From contig NZ_VTAW01000006.1 in the NCBI RefSeq assembly GCF_008245225.1, positions 62,001-126,000 on the forward strand: 64,000 nt of DNA, given 5' to 3'. The notes under the pieces were generated by a model. It saw nothing but the letters and a program-made list of their open reading frames with translations. It had not been told where the DNA came from and did not search any database. Source of the DNA: Natrialba swarupiae. GTDB lineage: Archaea > Halobacteriota > Halobacteria > Halobacteriales > Natrialbaceae. Both the position numbers and the translations under genes were made by a program. Shown one piece after another: positions 52,433 through 60,049 of this stretch (its first letter is position 1; every line of letters starts with the position of its first letter).

Positions 52433-52502
52433 TCGGACGGTCTACTGGAAGTCGTTTTCGGTGGAGCCGCGACAATCCGGCGGCCGACCGGTAGATCGGT
52501 CC
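52433..52502 (+). repeat. 82-base palindromic element, partial copy B1
   Basis: Opens GGACGGTCTACTGGAAGTCG and keeps the inner stem GCCGCGAC/CGGCCGACC and the GGTAGATCG segment, but lacks the closing TTACAG...CCGTAT arm. Same orientation as copy B2, from which it is separated by 5 bases. Confidence 0.65.
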
Positions 52503-52507
52503 CTCTC

Positions 52508-52589
52508 ATACGGTCTACTGTAAGCCATTTCCGGTGCGACCGCGACCAATCCTGCGGTCGTACCGGTAAATCGTTACAGCAAACCGTAT
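52508..52589 (+). repeat. 82-base palindromic element, full copy B2
   Basis: Terminal arms ATACGGTCTACTGTAA (52508-52523) and TTACAGCAAACCGTAT (52574-52589) pair at 14 of 16 positions; inside, CCGGT-x-CGACCGC pairs with GCGGTCG-x-ACCGG around a ~10-base loop. Copy A at 40574-40655 has the same length and order on the minus strand. Confidence 0.8.
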
Positions 52590-52638
52590 CAGTCCACCGT
52601 CGATTCGAAACTGGCGGGCGACCGATGACCGATGTCGA

Positions 52639-53550
52639 TCAACTCGTCCAGTAGGTCATCGACGGATCCGGTCGCCCGACGAAACAGATACTGGTGAACC
52701 CGTAGTGTTCGATGACTTCAGCGGCGTTCTCGGCGTTTTCCTTCTCGTCGAATACGAGGAGCCCAGCGCGTCCCGAACTGATCCGCCAGCGGTTGCCGCT
52801 GACCTCGTCGATCTGTATGTTCGAGGGATCGACATTGATGCAGTCTTCGCCTCCGTCGACGGATCCTGGAGCGGACGGTGCGTCTCCGTCTGTGAGCCAG
52901 TAGGTCATCGACGGATCCGGCCGCCCGACGAAACAAATACTGGTGAATCCGTAGTGTTCGATGATTTCGGTGGCGTTCTCGGCGTTTTCCTTCTCGTCGA
53001 ATACGAGGAGCCCAGCGCGTCCCGAACTGACCCGCCAGCGGTTACCGCTGATCTCGTCGATCTGCACGTTCGAGGGATCGACACCGATGCAGTCCTCGCT
53101 GAACGACGGCTCGAGATGCTTACTCTCGTCGTCGTCTTCACCCGCGTCGTCCTCGTCATCCGTGTCGTCGTCTTCACCCGCGTCGTCCTCGTCACCAGCG
53201 CCATCTTCGTCATCCGCGTCGTCATCCTCACTCGGGTCATCTGCATCGTCCTTGCTCCCCGCGTCGCCCCCGTCGTCAGCGCCATCTTCGTCGGTTGGAT
53301 CCTCGACGTCACCGTCGTCAGTGAAATCCGGATCATCGCTGGAATCGTCGGGAGAATCAGAACTACCACCGGAATCGGTGCTGGGACCAGCGTCGCCACT
53401 TACCTCTGTATCGTCCGAGTCGCTGGAGATCGTAATTTCGATATCCTCGTCGAGACAGCCGGCCAGCGCGGTCGCCCCCGAAGCCGCGACCGCCGTCCGG
53501 AGGACCGAGCGACGAGTCGGCTCACGATCGGATTCGTCGCCGTCAGACAT
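52639..53550 (-). CDS. Tat lipoprotein with acidic linker and duplicated C-terminal domain
   Basis: 303 residues. TRRSVLRTAVAASGATALAGC is a twin-arginine signal with lipobox. Residues ~35-150 are an Asp/Glu/Ser linker, then two copies of a ~65-residue domain with the pattern IDE-x-SGNRWR-x-SSGRAG, EKENAEN and HYGFTSICFVGRPDPSMTYW. The conserved end (CFVGRPDPSMTYW) is familiar from bacterial secreted proteins, where its function is unknown. The two DNA copies (52649-52852 and 52898-53101) differ at about 15 positions, all transitions, so the duplication is recent or kept uniform. Probably a surface-exposed binding protein. Confidence 0.85.
   Translation of the reverse strand: MSDGDESDREPTRRSVLRTAVAASGATALAGCLDEDIEITISSDSDDTEVSGDAGPSTDSGGSSDSPDDSSDDPDFTDDGDVEDPTDEDGADDGGDAGSKDDADDPSEDDDADDEDGAGDEDDAGEDDDTDDEDDAGEDDDESKHLEPSFSEDCIGVDPSNVQIDEISGNRWRVSSGRAGLLVFDEKENAENATEIIEHYGFTSICFVGRPDPSMTYWLTDGDAPSAPGSVDGGEDCINVDPSNIQIDEVSGNRWRISSGRAGLLVFDEKENAENAAEVIEHYGFTSICFVGRPDPSMTYWTS
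52649..53101 (-). repeat. Direct 204-base duplication within the lipoprotein gene
   Basis: Two in-frame units, 52649-52852 and 52898-53101, period 249 bases, about 15 differences, mostly silent. Each encodes one domain; the 45 bases between them encode a Gly/Ser/Pro/Asp linker. Confidence 0.85.
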
Positions 53551-53782
53551 GACACGTCCCTCGCGCGTCTGCTGTCACCGCCTCGCTCGAGTGACGTTCC
53601 AGTGTGGCCTCCGACACCTCGGATTGCGTATCGCTTGCGACATCGGTCGCTCCATCGTCGCTTTCGCCCGAACTGCCCCAATTGATTGCCTCCTCCGCAC
53701 CCCCCGTACGCCCGGCAATACCGACCAACGTCTCCGCAGAGGAGGGTCCGAAACACTGCCGTCGTCGAATCCGTGAATCCAT
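53543..53782 (-). CDS. 79-residue ORF ahead of the lipoprotein gene
   Basis: ATG at 53782 lies 23-31 bases after an AATTTATGT box (53805-53813), the spacing for a leaderless start, and its stop at 53543 overlaps the lipoprotein ATG at 53550 by 8 bases. The product begins MDSRIRRRQCFGPSSAETLV and becomes Ser/Asp/Glu/Thr-rich with a final CHV. I do not recognise it. The lipoprotein lacks its own TATA box, so this ORF is at least the first translated part of the transcript. Confidence 0.5.
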   Translation of the reverse strand: MDSRIRRRQCFGPSSAETLVGIAGRTGGAEEAINWGSSGESDDGATDVASDTQSEVSEATLERHSSEAVTADARGTCHV

Positions 53783-54086
53783 GGGAGACTACTGGTGAGA
53801 TGTTACATAAATTGAGAGTTACCTCGAACACAGTTGCGAGATTATATCGAAGTGACCCACATTGTGTCGATCACGTAACTGTTCGGCTCGCTCGAGGCGG
53901 TGGACTCGATCATAATCGACAGTATGCAAATCGGTGAAACGTTTCGCTCCGATCGCACTCGAGCGACATGGAGGATGACGGCGGAAAACGACTACGCTAT
54001 GACGACTTTTCGTACGTGTGTGAACGAGTCGGATGCCGCCCTCGATTCGAAATCCTTTTTTAGACGATCGACCGAGATAGAGATGC
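53783..54086. other. Spacer of 304 bases before tRNA-Phe
   Basis: Holds the minus-strand promoter at 53805-53813 and, on the other side, the tRNA promoter at 54056-54062. GAAACGTTTC near 53938 is a perfect 10-base palindrome. No gene is supported. Confidence 0.5.
54056..54062 (+). promoter_or_regulatory. TATA-like box of tRNA-Phe
   Basis: TTTTTTA lies 25-31 bases before the tRNA 5' end at 54087. Confidence 0.55.
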
Positions 54087-54160
54087 GCCGCCTTAGCTCA
54101 GACTGGGAGAGCACTCGACTGAAGATCGAGCTGTCCCCGGTTCAAATCCGGGAGGCGGCA
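54087..54160 (+). tRNA. tRNA-Phe (GAA)
   Basis: 74 bases. Acceptor stem GCCGCCT pairs with AGGCGGC, discriminator A; D arm GCTC/GAGC; anticodon stem CTCGA/TCGAG with loop CTGAAGA, anticodon GAA; T arm CCCGG-TTCAAAT-CCGGG. CCA is not encoded and there is no intron. A hairpin follows directly. Confidence 0.97.
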
Positions 54161-54192
54161 TTTCTCTCGCGAACAATCCGTGAGCGAGAGAA
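54161..54192 (+). terminator. Hairpin directly after tRNA-Phe
   Basis: TTTCTCTCGC and GCGAGAGAAA form a 10-base perfect stem with a 12-base loop. A TTTT stretch follows at about 54205-54208. It may stop transcription or guide 3' processing of the tRNA. Confidence 0.5.
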
Positions 54193-54701
54193 ATCCATCC
54201 GAATTTTACGCGATTTCCTTTCGAGAGGCTTACGCACTCGGTCGCCGCGTTGCAGCCGCAATAAGCCGTGGATCGGTTCTGTTCGGGGAGCCGTACCCGT
54301 CGGAGACGGTTGACCGTCGTGTCGTGTTCGACTTCCCGAAAGACGCCGACGATCAGTACGCACGGACCGTGATGAGTCGTCACCGGCCGATCGCGAAACG
54401 ACGGGCGAGCGGAACGGCTCGGTCGGATGGAACCCGGACGGAACGGACCCCAGCCTCGGGGAGTGTCAGTTCCAACTGATAGGGATGATCGTCGCAGTTC
54501 GGAGCGTCGGAACAGGGGACCAAGCGCCGTGGACGAGTCGAGGACCACGAAACACGCGGTCGGCGACGATAATCCCTTGAACGATCGAGACGAAACGATC
54601 ACCGATAAACCGACCGTGATCCACGACACTCGTTGGCCACCTCCACCTTCGACGCCAGTCGATCGACGTTGTCAAACGGCACCAACGACTACCCTGTCAC
54701 G
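54193..54701. other. Spacer of 509 bases between tRNA-Phe and the beta-CASP gene
   Basis: Open frames on both strands are short or Arg/Ser-rich. I looked for the remains of an integrase, or a repeat of the tRNA 3' end that would mark an inserted element, and saw neither. It appears to be non-coding. Confidence 0.5.
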
Positions 54702-55943
54702 ATGGATATTCGGTTTCTCGGCGGCGCTCGAGAGATCGGTCGGAGTGCGATCGTCGTCGACGACCGGCTGTTGCTCGATTTCGGGATGGACTCGGGCAAC
54801 CCACCGTCGTTTCCGATCGACGACGTCGATCCCGAGGCGGTGGTGGTGAGCCACGGCCACCTGGATCACGTTGGCTCGATCCCCTCGTTGCTGTCCGGCG
54901 AGGCCCGCCCGCCGGTTCACTGGACGCCGCCGACGCGCGATCTCACGATGCTGCTGGCTCGAGACACGCTGAAACTCCACGGCGGGACCTACGACTGTCC
55001 GTTCACGGAGGCCGAACTCGCCCGGCTGACCCAGGTTTCGGAGATCCACGGCTACCGCGAGTCCTTCGAGGCCGCGGGCTACGAGATCACGTTCTTCGAC
55101 GCCGGCCACGTCCCCGGGAGCGCCCACGTCCTGATCGACGACGGCGACACCCGCCTGCTCTACACCGGCGACTTTCACACCGAAGACCAGCGTCTGCTGT
55201 CGGGCACGACGGCCAGACCCGACGCCGACGTCGTGATCTGTGAGAGCACGTACGCCGACACGACGCGCGAGCCCCGTCCGGAGATCGAACGCGCGTTCGT
55301 CGACCTGCTCGAGCGAACGATCTGGGAGGGCGGCACCGTCGTCGTCCCCGCGTTCGCGATCGGACGCACCCAAGAGGTGCTGTGCATCTGCGAACGCCAC
55401 GACCTCGAGTGCTACGTCGACGGGATGGGAACCCGCGTCGCGAAACTCCTCCTGCGCGAGGAAAACCGGGAGTTCCTGCGTGATTCCGACCTCCTCCGGC
55501 GTGCGAAGGGCAACGCCCGGTTCGTCGACGGCCGCGACGGCCAAAGAGAGCGGATCGCCGAACAGAACACCGTCATCGTCACCACGAGCGGGATGCTCCA
55601 CGGCGGACCCGCGATGACGTACGTTCCCGCGGTTCGGGACCACCCGGCGAATACGATCGCGATGACCGGTTACCAGGTCGAGGGAACGCCCGGCCGGGAC
55701 CTCCTCGAGACCGGGAGCGCCGAGATCGACGGCCGGATGATGCGCGTCAGTGCCCGCGTCGAACAGTTCGACTTCTCCGCGCACGCGGACAGCGAGGGAC
55801 TGCGCTCGTTCCTCGAGTCCTACCGCGAGTCGACAGTGCTGGTCAACCACGGCGACCGTTGTGAGACGTTCGCCGACGAACTCCGTGTGGAGGGGTACGA
55901 CGCGAGCGCGCCCGAACTCGGGGAGCGACTCGAGCTCGGTTGA
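54702..55943 (+). CDS. Beta-CASP metallo-beta-lactamase nuclease (archaeal CPSF/RNase J-like)
   Basis: 413 residues from ATG 54702. Metallo-beta-lactamase motif 2 is SHGHLDHVG; motif 3 is DAGHVPGS and motif 4 TGDFHTED. Beta-CASP motifs A, B and C are visible as CESTYAD, VPAFAIGRTQEVL / TSGMLHGGP and FSAHADSEGL. There is no N-terminal KH domain, so it belongs with aCPSF2-like proteins, not aCPSF1. It would cut or trim RNA. The gene is 540 bases past tRNA-Phe and not in an operon. Confidence 0.92.
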   Translation: MDIRFLGGAREIGRSAIVVDDRLLLDFGMDSGNPPSFPIDDVDPEAVVVSHGHLDHVGSIPSLLSGEARPPVHWTPPTRDLTMLLARDTLKLHGGTYDCPFTEAELARLTQVSEIHGYRESFEAAGYEITFFDAGHVPGSAHVLIDDGDTRLLYTGDFHTEDQRLLSGTTARPDADVVICESTYADTTREPRPEIERAFVDLLERTIWEGGTVVVPAFAIGRTQEVLCICERHDLECYVDGMGTRVAKLLLREENREFLRDSDLLRRAKGNARFVDGRDGQRERIAEQNTVIVTTSGMLHGGPAMTYVPAVRDHPANTIAMTGYQVEGTPGRDLLETGSAEIDGRMMRVSARVEQFDFSAHADSEGLRSFLESYRESTVLVNHGDRCETFADELRVEGYDASAPELGERLELG

Positions 55944-55968
55944 CCCCTCGAGGGCCGCTGACGTGGGT

Positions 55969-56034
55969 TCGAGGTCGGCTGACGACGGCTCGAGGTCTGC
56001 GACTAACTCGAGGTCGGCTGACGACGGCTCGAGG
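55969..56034. repeat. Direct repeat of 27 bases
   Basis: TCGAGGTCGGCTGACGACGG plus CTCGAGG occurs at 55969-55995 and, identical, at 56008-56034 (period 39). Shorter related pieces (CGAGGGCCGCTGACG, CGAGGCCGACCGA) flank them. It lies in the 218-base spacer after the nuclease gene. Confidence 0.75.
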
Positions 56035-56161
56035 CAAGTGACCGACTCGAGGCCGACCGATAGTCACCGTCGATAGCCGTCGCCAGGACCGCCGTCGATA
56101 GCCCCCCGTCGGTCGCCGCCGTTCGAAATACTGATACTGGACTGGCATCTCGAGGGCAACC

Positions 56162-56584
56162 ATGAATATCTTCTTCAGCGGCTCGATCCGCGGCGGTCGA
56201 GACGACCGCGACCTGTACGTCGACCTCATCGAGCACCTTGAGGACCACGGCACCGTCCTCACCGAACACGTCGGGACCGAGAACGTCGAGGAGATGGAAG
56301 CGGAGGCGGGGCTCACCGACGACGAGATCCACGACCAAGACGTCGAGTGGCTCCAGCAAGCCGATATCGTCGTCGCCGAAGTGACCACGCCCAGCCTCGG
56401 CGTCGGCTACGAACTCGGCCGCGTGGTCGCCTGGGAGAAACCGGTACTCTGTCTGTACCGTCCCGGCGCGGCACACGAACTGTCGGCGATGATCCGTGGA
56501 AACGACGCAGTCGAGGTCCTCGAGTACCGCGACCTCGAGACGGCGACCTCGAGAATCGATACCTTTGCCCGGAAACACAGCTGA
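56162..56584 (+). CDS. Nucleoside 2-deoxyribosyltransferase-fold protein (DNPH1-like N-hydrolase)
   Basis: 140 residues. MNIFFSGSIRGGRDD is the nucleotide-binding start; DVEWLQQADIVVAEVTTPSLGVGYELGRVV holds the conserved Asp and the catalytic Glu of this family. Members split the glycosidic bond of 2'-deoxynucleoside 5'-monophosphates, cleaning the nucleotide pool. No operon partner. Transferase versus hydrolase activity cannot be told from the sequence, but the SIRGG motif favours DNPH1/Rcl. Confidence 0.87.
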   Translation: MNIFFSGSIRGGRDDRDLYVDLIEHLEDHGTVLTEHVGTENVEEMEAEAGLTDDEIHDQDVEWLQQADIVVAEVTTPSLGVGYELGRVVAWEKPVLCLYRPGAAHELSAMIRGNDAVEVLEYRDLETATSRIDTFARKHS

Positions 56585-56642
56585 GTTCTCCACCCGATTC
56601 CGGCGATCCCGTTCTCGCGTGCAAAATCTCTGCTCCCTGCCC

Positions 56643-57302
56643 TCACTCCGCCGTCGACCGCTCGCCGGTCGGCTGGAGTTCCTCGTCGACCAGCGTCTCG
56701 TAAGCCCGCCTGAATCGTTCGGAGAGCGCCTGATGGGAGATACCGAGTTCGGCCGCGAGTTCCTCCATGGAGATGCGCCGGGGGATCTCGAAGTAGCCGT
56801 ACTCGAGGGCGGCCTCGAGGGCCTCCCGCTGTTCCGGCGTCAGCCGGGTCTCGGGTTCGGCCGTCTCACTCACGTCGGTCACCCGGCGGAGGTCGGCGTT
56901 GATGTCGCGCTCGACCAGTCGGTCGTAGGCGTTACACAGCGCATCCCGGTCCGGAAACCGGATCCGTACCTGCCACCAGCCGTCGGTCGCCCACGCCTCG
57001 AGCAAGGAGCCGCCGTCGGCGAGAAGTGGGTCACAGAGGCGATCGATTCCGGACCCATTCGTGAAACTCACGTCGAACAGTAGCCGGGAGCGCGTCTCGA
57101 CGAGGAGGTCGTATCCGTCTACGGAGGGATCCGCGTCGAACGCCGACTCGACCCGCTCGTGGTCGACCCCCGAAACCCAGAGGCAGGGCCGGGTCTTCGA
57201 CACTGACGACTCGAGTTCGAACGTCGCATCTGGCGCGTGCTCGAACGCAGTCTCGAGCGTCGTGTCCGGGACTGGGAACCGGAGCTCGGCTATCGTCGAC
57301 AT
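56643..57302 (-). CDS. Bacterio-opsin activator-type HTH regulator
   Basis: 219 residues from ATG 57302 (a GTG lies directly before it). The C-terminal LTPEQREALEAALEYGYFEIPRRISMEELAAELGISHQALSERFRRAYETLV is kept here in parts: LTPEQREALEAALEYGYFEI opens the HTH_10 domain, and ISHQALSERFRRA is its recognition helix. The N-terminal ~155 residues form the usual ligand-sensing part without known motifs. Such regulators respond to light, oxygen or metabolites in halophiles. The target is unknown. Confidence 0.9.
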   Translation of the reverse strand: MSTIAELRFPVPDTTLETAFEHAPDATFELESSVSKTRPCLWVSGVDHERVESAFDADPSVDGYDLLVETRSRLLFDVSFTNGSGIDRLCDPLLADGGSLLEAWATDGWWQVRIRFPDRDALCNAYDRLVERDINADLRRVTDVSETAEPETRLTPEQREALEAALEYGYFEIPRRISMEELAAELGISHQALSERFRRAYETLVDEELQPTGERSTAE

Positions 57303-57374
57303 CACGCTCCGTACATCGTGGGGACGTAAAAATCGCTGTTCACGACACGTTGAGAGTCTCTACTGCGTATAATT

Positions 57375-59342
57375 TCACTCGAGGCCGGCGCTCTCGATCG
57401 CCTCCTGGAGGTCGGAGACGCCGGCTTTCGCCGTCCGATCCGGGTTCGCGAGGACGCGAATCCGTTGCTCGCCGAGCGGGACGAACTCGAGATCTAGCCG
57501 GTCGGCCGTGTCGGCGAGTCCGAGACCGGCGTCGGCGTCGCCGGAGATAACCTTTCGTGCGGGGCTCTCGTGGGCGCGCAGTCCGAGGTCGAAGCCATCG
57601 ATCGCGTCGGCGAGCTCCCGTTGGCTCGCCTCGCGGTCGTCGGCCAGGTCCTCGAGCGCCCGCTCGACGCTCATCCGGAGGCCGGAGTCGACCGTCCGGT
57701 TGATGAATCGGAGATCACTATCGATCAAGTCGGCCAGCCCTTCGATTTCCTCGGGGTTGCCGGGCCGGACGACCAGTCCCCACTCGCGGTGCCAGCCGCC
57801 GATCGCTTCGGCGTCGACTTCGCGGTCGAGCGGTCCGGCGACGACGGCGATGTCGGGGACGCCCTCGCGGAGCTGCCGGAGGGCGGGCCGGCTCCCGACC
57901 GAGAGATATCGCGGGCGCTCGAGTCGGTCGAGCAGTTGGTTCAACGTCGGATCGTCCTCGCCCACGCCGAGCAGCGTCGGCGGCCGGACGTCCGGCGAGA
58001 AGAGTTGGACGTCGACGGCTTCGCCCGCCTCGAGGTAGTCGGTGTCGGCGTCGACCGAAACGACGCCGTCGGCCTCGGCGAGGCTGGTCGTCGCGCCGCT
58101 TCCCTTGTCGACGGGGTAGACCAGGAGATCGGTTTCCTGGTCCACCCCGGGACTCCCTCCGCCGTCACCACTCACGGGAGCGACTTCGTCGGGTCCGGTT
58201 TCGACCAGCCCGACGGGCATCAGGCGGAGTCGTCCCTCCCCGTAGCGTTCCCGGCGAGCCAGCCGTCCCGTGACGGTTGCGGATTCAGGTTCCGGAAGCC
58301 CGGCGGCCTCGCGGATTGCGGGCGCGACGAACGTCCGAAAGACCATCATCGCGGAGACGGGGTAGCCGGGGAGACCGACGTACGCCGAGTCGGCCAGCCG
58401 ACCGACGAGCATCGGCTTTCCCGGCTTGACGGCGACGCCGTGGACCAGCAGTTCGCCCTCCTCCTCGATCACCCGGTAGATGACGTCGACGGCGCTCGCA
58501 CTCGTCGATCCCGAGGAGAGCACCAGATCGCACTCGTCGGCGGCCTCGCGGAGGACGCGTTCCATCTCCTCGCGGTCGTCGCCCGCGTGGGGGTAGAGCA
58601 CCGCCTCGCCGCCGGCGTCCTCGACACCCGCGGCGATCGTGTAGCTGTTGACGTCGTAGATCTCGCCGCGGTCGCTCGCCGGATCGTCGCCCGGCCGAAC
58701 GAGTTCGTCGCCCGTCGAGACGATCCCGACTCGAGGCCGGGCCCGGACCGGCACCTCGTCGATCCCGAGCGCCGACAGCAATCCGATATCGCGGGGCGTA
58801 ACCTGTGTCCTGGGGCCGAGCGCTCGTTCGCCTGCCGCGACGTCCGCGCCGGCGAACATCACGTTGTCGCCGGGGGCGACGGCGGTCCGAATCAGCACTG
58901 CTTCGCCGTCCGTCTCGTCGGTTCGTCCCCCCGTATCCACTTCGTCGGTTCGCTCTACCGCGCCCGCGTCGTCGGTTTGCTCCACCGGGACCATCGCGTC
59001 CGCACCCGAGGGCATCACCGCTCCCGTCGAGATTTCGACGGCCTCTCCCTCCGCGACCGCCACGTCGGGTTTCTCACCGGCGTGGACCTCGCCGACGACC
59101 TCGAGGCGTGCGGGGTCGGCCTCGTCCGCGCCGAACGTCTCTCGGGCCCGAAGGGCGTAGCCGTCCAGGCTGGCCCGGTCGAAGCCAGGAACGTCGAGTT
59201 CGGCGTCGAGCCGTGCGACGAGCACCCGGCTGCGGGCCTCCTCGAGCGGGACGCGGTCGATCCCGCCCTCGAGCGACAGCGATTCGATCGCCTCGTGGGC
59301 CGCCTCGGGTGAGACGAGGTCGCGAAACTCCTTTCGATCCAT
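57375..59342 (-). CDS. moeA: MoeA molybdopterin molybdotransferase fused to a periplasmic-binding-like domain
   Basis: 655 residues. Residues ~1-400 are MoeA: VPGFDRASLDGYAL, GAVMPSGADAMVPVEQTD, VGIVSTGDELV, SSGSTSASAVD (nucleotide loop) and VGLPGYPVSAMM. Residues ~440-655 are a LysR-substrate/periplasmic-binding-like domain (IAVVAGPLDREV, WGLVVRPGNPEEI, SPARKVISGDADAGLG). MoeA puts molybdate or tungstate into molybdopterin; the extra domain may bind the oxyanion. Divergent from a Tfx regulator. It serves the Mo and W enzymes of the island among others. Confidence 0.93.
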   Translation of the reverse strand: MDRKEFRDLVSPEAAHEAIESLSLEGGIDRVPLEEARSRVLVARLDAELDVPGFDRASLDGYALRARETFGADEADPARLEVVGEVHAGEKPDVAVAEGEAVEISTGAVMPSGADAMVPVEQTDDAGAVERTDEVDTGGRTDETDGEAVLIRTAVAPGDNVMFAGADVAAGERALGPRTQVTPRDIGLLSALGIDEVPVRARPRVGIVSTGDELVRPGDDPASDRGEIYDVNSYTIAAGVEDAGGEAVLYPHAGDDREEMERVLREAADECDLVLSSGSTSASAVDVIYRVIEEEGELLVHGVAVKPGKPMLVGRLADSAYVGLPGYPVSAMMVFRTFVAPAIREAAGLPEPESATVTGRLARRERYGEGRLRLMPVGLVETGPDEVAPVSGDGGGSPGVDQETDLLVYPVDKGSGATTSLAEADGVVSVDADTDYLEAGEAVDVQLFSPDVRPPTLLGVGEDDPTLNQLLDRLERPRYLSVGSRPALRQLREGVPDIAVVAGPLDREVDAEAIGGWHREWGLVVRPGNPEEIEGLADLIDSDLRFINRTVDSGLRMSVERALEDLADDREASQRELADAIDGFDLGLRAHESPARKVISGDADAGLGLADTADRLDLEFVPLGEQRIRVLANPDRTAKAGVSDLQEAIESAGLE

Positions 59343-59517
59343 ACCTGCCCTTCGGGTGGCGACGCTAAAAACGTCGGTCGTCGCCGTCCCATATTCGATC
59401 CGGCGATCGAGGATCGGTTCGCCGAACCGCTACACTCACTTACGGCCGGACGCATAGTTGACATATGCTTTCGCGAACCCGACCCGGTCGGATCGGCACG
59501 CGCCGGAGGCGGTCGCC

Positions 59518-59976
59518 GTGATCGACGAGACGGAGGAACTCCTCACGGAGATCGGTTTCGACGCCGAGACGAGCATACTGACCCGCAGACAGGCGCAGGT
59601 ACTCGCGTTACGCGAGCGCGGCATCTCCCAGGCAGACATCGCCGACGAACTCGGGACCTCCCGGGCGAACGTCTCCTCGGTCGAGTCGAGCGCTCGCGAG
59701 AACGTCGAGAAGGCCCGCGAGACGGTCGCGTTCGCCGAAGCGCTCCGGGCACCCGTCCGCGTCCGCGTCCCAGAGGGGACGGACCTCTACGACGTTCCCG
59801 AACTCGTCTACGAGGCCTGTGACGAAGCCGGCGTCAAGGTCGATTACACGGCCCCGGATCTGATGAAGGTCGTCAGCGACGCCGCCGGCTCGGCTGTCTC
59901 CGGTCGACAGATCACGACGCCGTTGATCGTCGGCGTCACGTCCGATGGGATGGTCCGCGTTCGACACAGGGAGTGA
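59518..59976 (+). CDS. tfx: Tfx-family DNA-binding protein
   Basis: 152 residues from a GTG at 59518, with GGAGG at 59505-59509. LTRRQAQVLALRERGISQADIADELGTSRANVSSVE is present as the N-terminal HTH (LTRRQAQVLALRERG, then TSRANVSSVE), and the C-terminal ~90 residues form the Tfx effector part. In Methanothermobacter, Tfx binds next to the molybdenum formylmethanofuran dehydrogenase operon. Here it is divergent from moeA with 175 bases between, which supports control by molybdenum or tungsten supply. Confidence 0.9.
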   Translation: MIDETEELLTEIGFDAETSILTRRQAQVLALRERGISQADIADELGTSRANVSSVESSARENVEKARETVAFAEALRAPVRVRVPEGTDLYDVPELVYEACDEAGVKVDYTAPDLMKVVSDAAGSAVSGRQITTPLIVGVTSDGMVRVRHRE

Positions 59977-60049
59977 TCGGCGTTCTCGAGGCCGGGTTCC
60001 ACACAGACACCGGCTTCGCGCACAGTCACGGCTCTCGGTCAGGACGCGA

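Larger units (their letters stand above)
52275..52638. other. Spacer of 364 bases with palindromic repeats
   Basis: No gene is supported. GAATATCC occurs twice in direct order at about 52313-52328, close to the start of the winged-helix gene. The right half holds one partial and one full 82-base element, given separately. Confidence 0.6.

Noticed and set aside
52433-52589. CRISPR array
   Set aside because: The two units are themselves palindromic, nearly adjacent and without spacers of regular length, and no cas genes are in the window.
53543-53782. Dismissing the 79-codon ORF as noise
   Set aside because: I kept it at medium confidence because a TATA-like box sits at the right distance and its stop overlaps the next start.
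54093-54629. Minus-strand frame over tRNA-Phe and the following spacer
   Set aside because: It runs through the tRNA gene and has no recognisable domain; it carries no promoter of its own.
54087-54701. Integrated element at tRNA-Phe
   Set aside because: No integrase gene and no second copy of the tRNA 3' end could be found in the window.
57570-59312. Plus-strand frame of 580 codons
   Set aside because: Shadow of moeA, which is clear on the minus strand.
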